Assembly (NCBI GenBank): GCA_030633635.1
Contig: DAOVSA010000037.1
Location: forward strand, 1-6,318
Direction of reading: 5' to 3'
Length of the DNA stretch: 6,318 nt
From: Candidatus Altarchaeota archaeon
Lineage (GTDB): Archaea > Altiarchaeota > Altiarchaeia > IMC4 > DAOVSA01
Shown here: positions 4,666-6,318 of the stretch, piece by piece
Layout: every line of letters begins with the position of its first letter
Position numbering within the stretch: position 1 is the stretch's first letter
Notes under the pieces: generated by a model
Seen by the model: only the letters and a program-made list of their open reading frames with translations
What the model was told of the DNA's origin: nothing
The model's database searches: none
Translations under genes and position numbers: made by a program

Positions 4666-5397
4666 ATGAAGGGAATAAAAATACCGGAAGAAACCATAGA
4701 ACTGATGCGGCGTCTTTATGATAACGGTAAGGGTCTGTCAGTTGCAGAGGTAGCCCGTAAAGTAAATCTTCCTTATCCGACTACATGGGCTTACACCGCA
4801 GCCAAAAGAAGGGGATTTGAATCTCCTAAGGAGTATAATAATCATCTTGCCGGGGGAATGGGGTTTGCATCCAGACATGAATATCAGGAACATCTAACCC
4901 AGCAGGAAGTTTCATCTCCACATGGTCGCCGTAAGCGTCCGGACGGGCGAAAGTCGTTTATGTCTTACAGGGACTACAGGGAGCATATGGCCAAAGAAAA
5001 GGGATTCGGGTGCAGATATGAATATGAGGAATATTTAGCCAGGAAAAATGGGTTTGTGTCCTATGGGGAGTACCAGAAATACCTGAGATTAAGAAGAAAG
5101 TATGGGAAAAAGTTATCAGGGATGACAGCACATTTAAAGCTTGCCGGATATGTTAAAACCCTGGGACACGAAGGAGATGGGCTTGTTGTTAAACTCCCAA
5201 AGAAAGATTTTGATAGTGAGTTTATAGAGACTATTTTCAGGGACAACCTGCGGGAATGTTCGAGAAGTGTTCCTGCAATATGCGGGTTTGAGGTTTCCTG
5301 TGAGTGGGACATAGTATTCATAAAACCCGATAATATTGAGTCAAATGCTTTTTTAGGCGTTTACAGGAGGATTCTGGAGAGGGATGTTGTGAGGTAA
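4666..5397 (+). CDS. HTH-like protein with 16-residue GF..S..EY..[HY]L repeats
   Basis: A 243-residue basic protein of unrecognised family. Residues 10-46 (LMRRLYDNGKGLSVAEVARK, then VNLPYPTTWAYTAAKRR) look like a helix-turn-helix of the resolvase/sigma type: a helix, SVAEVARK, a turn, then a recognition-like helix. From residue 50 a 16-residue unit recurs at 50, 66, 97, 113 and 129 with the pattern [GS]F-x-[SC]-x-x-[ED]-Y-x-x-[HY]-[LM]. The gap 82-96 is about one unit long and looks like a degenerate copy. The C-terminal part (about 155-243) mixes charged and hydrophobic stretches, including FDSEFIETIFRDNLRECSR and GFEVSCEWDIVFIKP, and may be a separate folded domain. A DNA-binding role is inferred from the N-terminus and basic repeats. 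No Shine-Dalgarno site precedes the ATG. It converges with the next gene. Confidence 0.82.
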   Translation: MKGIKIPEETIELMRRLYDNGKGLSVAEVARKVNLPYPTTWAYTAAKRRGFESPKEYNNHLAGGMGFASRHEYQEHLTQQEVSSPHGRRKRPDGRKSFMSYRDYREHMAKEKGFGCRYEYEEYLARKNGFVSYGEYQKYLRLRRKYGKKLSGMTAHLKLAGYVKTLGHEGDGLVVKLPKKDFDSEFIETIFRDNLRECSRSVPAICGFEVSCEWDIVFIKPDNIESNAFLGVYRRILERDVVR

Positions 5398-5448
5398 GTG
5401 CATAGTTTTTAATGATCAAGTTCCGATAAAAAGATATTTACTGCACTA
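5398..5448. terminator. Convergent gap with T-tracts on both strands
   Basis: Between two genes that face each other, the plus strand has five T at 5406-5410 and the minus strand five T at 5432-5428. Each follows its gene's stop codon closely, as archaeal T-rich termination sites do. AGTGCA (5397-5402) and TGCACT (5442-5447) form a weak 6-bp inverted repeat around them. Confidence 0.35.
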
Positions 5449-5649
5449 TCAAGTAACCAACTTTTTTGCCAATTCTCCAGCCAAAACTTCCACGAACTTT
5501 ATGATACTGTCCATTCCAATCTTTCCCCCTAAGTTTTTAATTGATCGAGCGACATCTGTAACTTGGAATAGCGATTCTTTTTTTTCGTTAATGTTCTTCT
5601 CATCAAATTCGTTTACTATCTTTTTAACCTCTTTAAATTTCTCAATCAA
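5449..5649 (-). CDS. Helical protein fragment, likely C-terminus of the preceding gene
   Basis: A 66-codon frame that follows the UAA ending the neighbouring frame with no gap and in the same phase. The first codon after that UAA is TTG (5647-5649), the only usable start before an internal ATG at residue 46. The product is a charged, probably coiled helix (IEKFKEVKKIVNEFDEKN, 2-19), a middle stretch (KESLFQVTDVARSIKNLGGK, 24-43) and a hydrophobic end (IIKFVEVLAGELAKKLV, 49-65). A charged helix followed by a Gly-containing hydrophobic C-terminus is how many proteins with a GD-rich linker end. It therefore fits as the tail of the upstream frame better than as a gene of its own. Separate translation by coupling at TAATTG remains possible. 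Confidence 0.5.
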   Translation of the reverse strand: MIEKFKEVKKIVNEFDEKNINEKKESLFQVTDVARSIKNLGGKIGMDSIIKFVEVLAGELAKKLVT

Positions 5650-6267
5650 TTACTCAATATCTTCGTCTTTCTTTTCTTTTTCTAGATTTGAAATAATCTT
5701 ATTAACACCATCTGAGATATCTGTCTTTCCATCTTTACATTGGGTGGTAATAACACCAATCTTGCTATTAACTGCACGGATATATGTTCTATCTCCTTTG
5801 GTTATATCTCCTTCAGCGTAGTCTATCTTCTCTGCTATGAGGATTTTATCTCCTTTCACTTCTTTTTTATCCATCCCGCTTTTATGTTTCTTTTGAGAGA
5901 TAGTGGCCTCTTTCTTTACGAAAATACCATCTATAAGGTCTAAAAGATAATTATTAAGATTTTCTACTGTAGTGGCTAAATGTTGAAGACTTTCATTAAA
6001 ATTAAAATCTAAAATTGAACAAGATTTATGTACTGAGTTGAGATGATAATGTAATCTAGTAAAAGGGATCTTTATATTAGTCTCGAAATACTTTAACAAC
6101 TCACAACTCTCATTTGTATCTGCTTTTTTAAGAGCTCTATTAACTTTTTTCTGTTCCTGTCTCAAAATAAGAACTTTATCTGCTATATGCTTTTCAAAAA
6201 GCGTATCAAATTCTTTGTTAGCCCCAAAGGTGCCTTTCATAAAGTCGGATAAAATAATTTTATCCAT
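5650..6267 (-). CDS. Helical protein with GD-rich linker, truncated by UAA
   Basis: A 205-residue frame in visibly AT-rich DNA, unlike lysS or the acyltransferase, suggesting acquisition from elsewhere. Residues 1-118 are predicted mostly helical and rich in Lys, Leu and Asn. Residues 119-136 are a Lys-rich hinge. Residues 137-160 (VKGDKILIAEKIDYAEGD, then ITKGDR) form a GD-spaced beta-like linker. The linker resembles the GGDxxxGDK-type repeats of many bacterial and archaeal accessory proteins, where it usually joins a variable N-terminal domain to C-terminal helices. The frame ends EKEKKDEDIE-UAA and continues in phase into the 66-codon frame, so the original protein was probably about 272 residues. 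The ATG at 6267 has no Shine-Dalgarno site, and the frame stays open upstream to the window edge, so the true start may lie outside. Function unknown. Confidence 0.65.
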   Translation of the reverse strand: MDKIILSDFMKGTFGANKEFDTLFEKHIADKVLILRQEQKKVNRALKKADTNESCELLKYFETNIKIPFTRLHYHLNSVHKSCSILDFNFNESLQHLATTVENLNNYLLDLIDGIFVKKEATISQKKHKSGMDKKEVKGDKILIAEKIDYAEGDITKGDRTYIRAVNSKIGVITTQCKDGKTDISDGVNKIISNLEKEKKDEDIE

Positions 6268-6318
6268 TGATGGTTGATAGGGTACAAAAATGCCGCCCGT
6301 ACGTCTTATATCCCACTC

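Noticed and set aside
5061..5321. Minus-strand open frame opposite the repeat-protein gene
   Set aside because: Low-complexity shadow; the plus-strand frame has a clear internal repeat and coding character.
4201..5652. Recoding of stop codons, suggested by two in-frame interruptions
   Set aside because: Both interruptions are UAA, whereas known archaeal pyrrolysine recoding uses UAG, and UAA ends other genes in the window.
5501..5943. Plus-strand open frames opposite the GD-linker protein
   Set aside because: Ser/Phe/Leu-rich composition is what the reverse of Lys/Glu-rich AT-rich coding gives.
6290..6318. Start of a divergent plus-strand gene at 6290
   Set aside because: Only nine codons are visible, with no domain clue, and the opposite strand is equally open.
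1..6318. CRISPR array, tRNA or rRNA gene
   Set aside because: No regularly spaced repeats and no conserved tRNA or rRNA sequence blocks were found on either strand.

Overview
The window most likely comes from an archaeon, probably a euryarchaeon of moderate GC content. The best evidence is a full-length class I lysyl-tRNA synthetase of archaeal type, AT-rich TATA-like boxes at the spacing used by archaeal promoters, weak or absent Shine-Dalgarno (SD) sites at most genes, and at least one gene that looks leaderless. I cannot name the genus.

Layout. Positions 1-1455 hold two membrane-protein genes on the minus strand: a VanZ-like protein cut by the window edge (1-249) and a COG4299/HGSNAT-type membrane acyltransferase (319-1455). 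Their 223-base leader (1456-1678) contains nested inverted repeats that could form two mutually exclusive RNA structures. lysS follows on the same strand (1679-3214). Ten bases upstream of its ATG lies a complete IS1595/ISXO2-type insertion sequence (3225-4136), with near-perfect 24-bp terminal inverted repeats and an apparently intact transposase on the lysS strand. lysS has therefore been cut off from its original upstream DNA and must now be transcribed from inside or through the element.

Beyond the element (4137-4665) is an AT-rich stretch with a small decayed minus-strand reading frame (4201-4341) and an apparently leaderless gene for a 55-residue two-helix membrane protein (4381-4548). 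A plus-strand gene (4666-5397) encodes a protein with a helix-turn-helix-like N-terminus and a 16-residue GF..S..EY..[HY]L repeat array. Facing it is an AT-rich minus-strand block (5449-6267 and possibly beyond). Its two reading frames are in the same phase and separated by a single UAA; together they look like one helical protein with a central GD-rich linker, split by a nonsense codon.

How the genes relate. The left half is housekeeping or envelope material (tRNA charging, membrane acyl transfer). The right half, from the insertion sequence onward, looks accessory: mobile DNA, small or decayed genes, a repeat protein and an AT-rich protein of unfamiliar type. No CRISPR array, tRNA or rRNA was seen.
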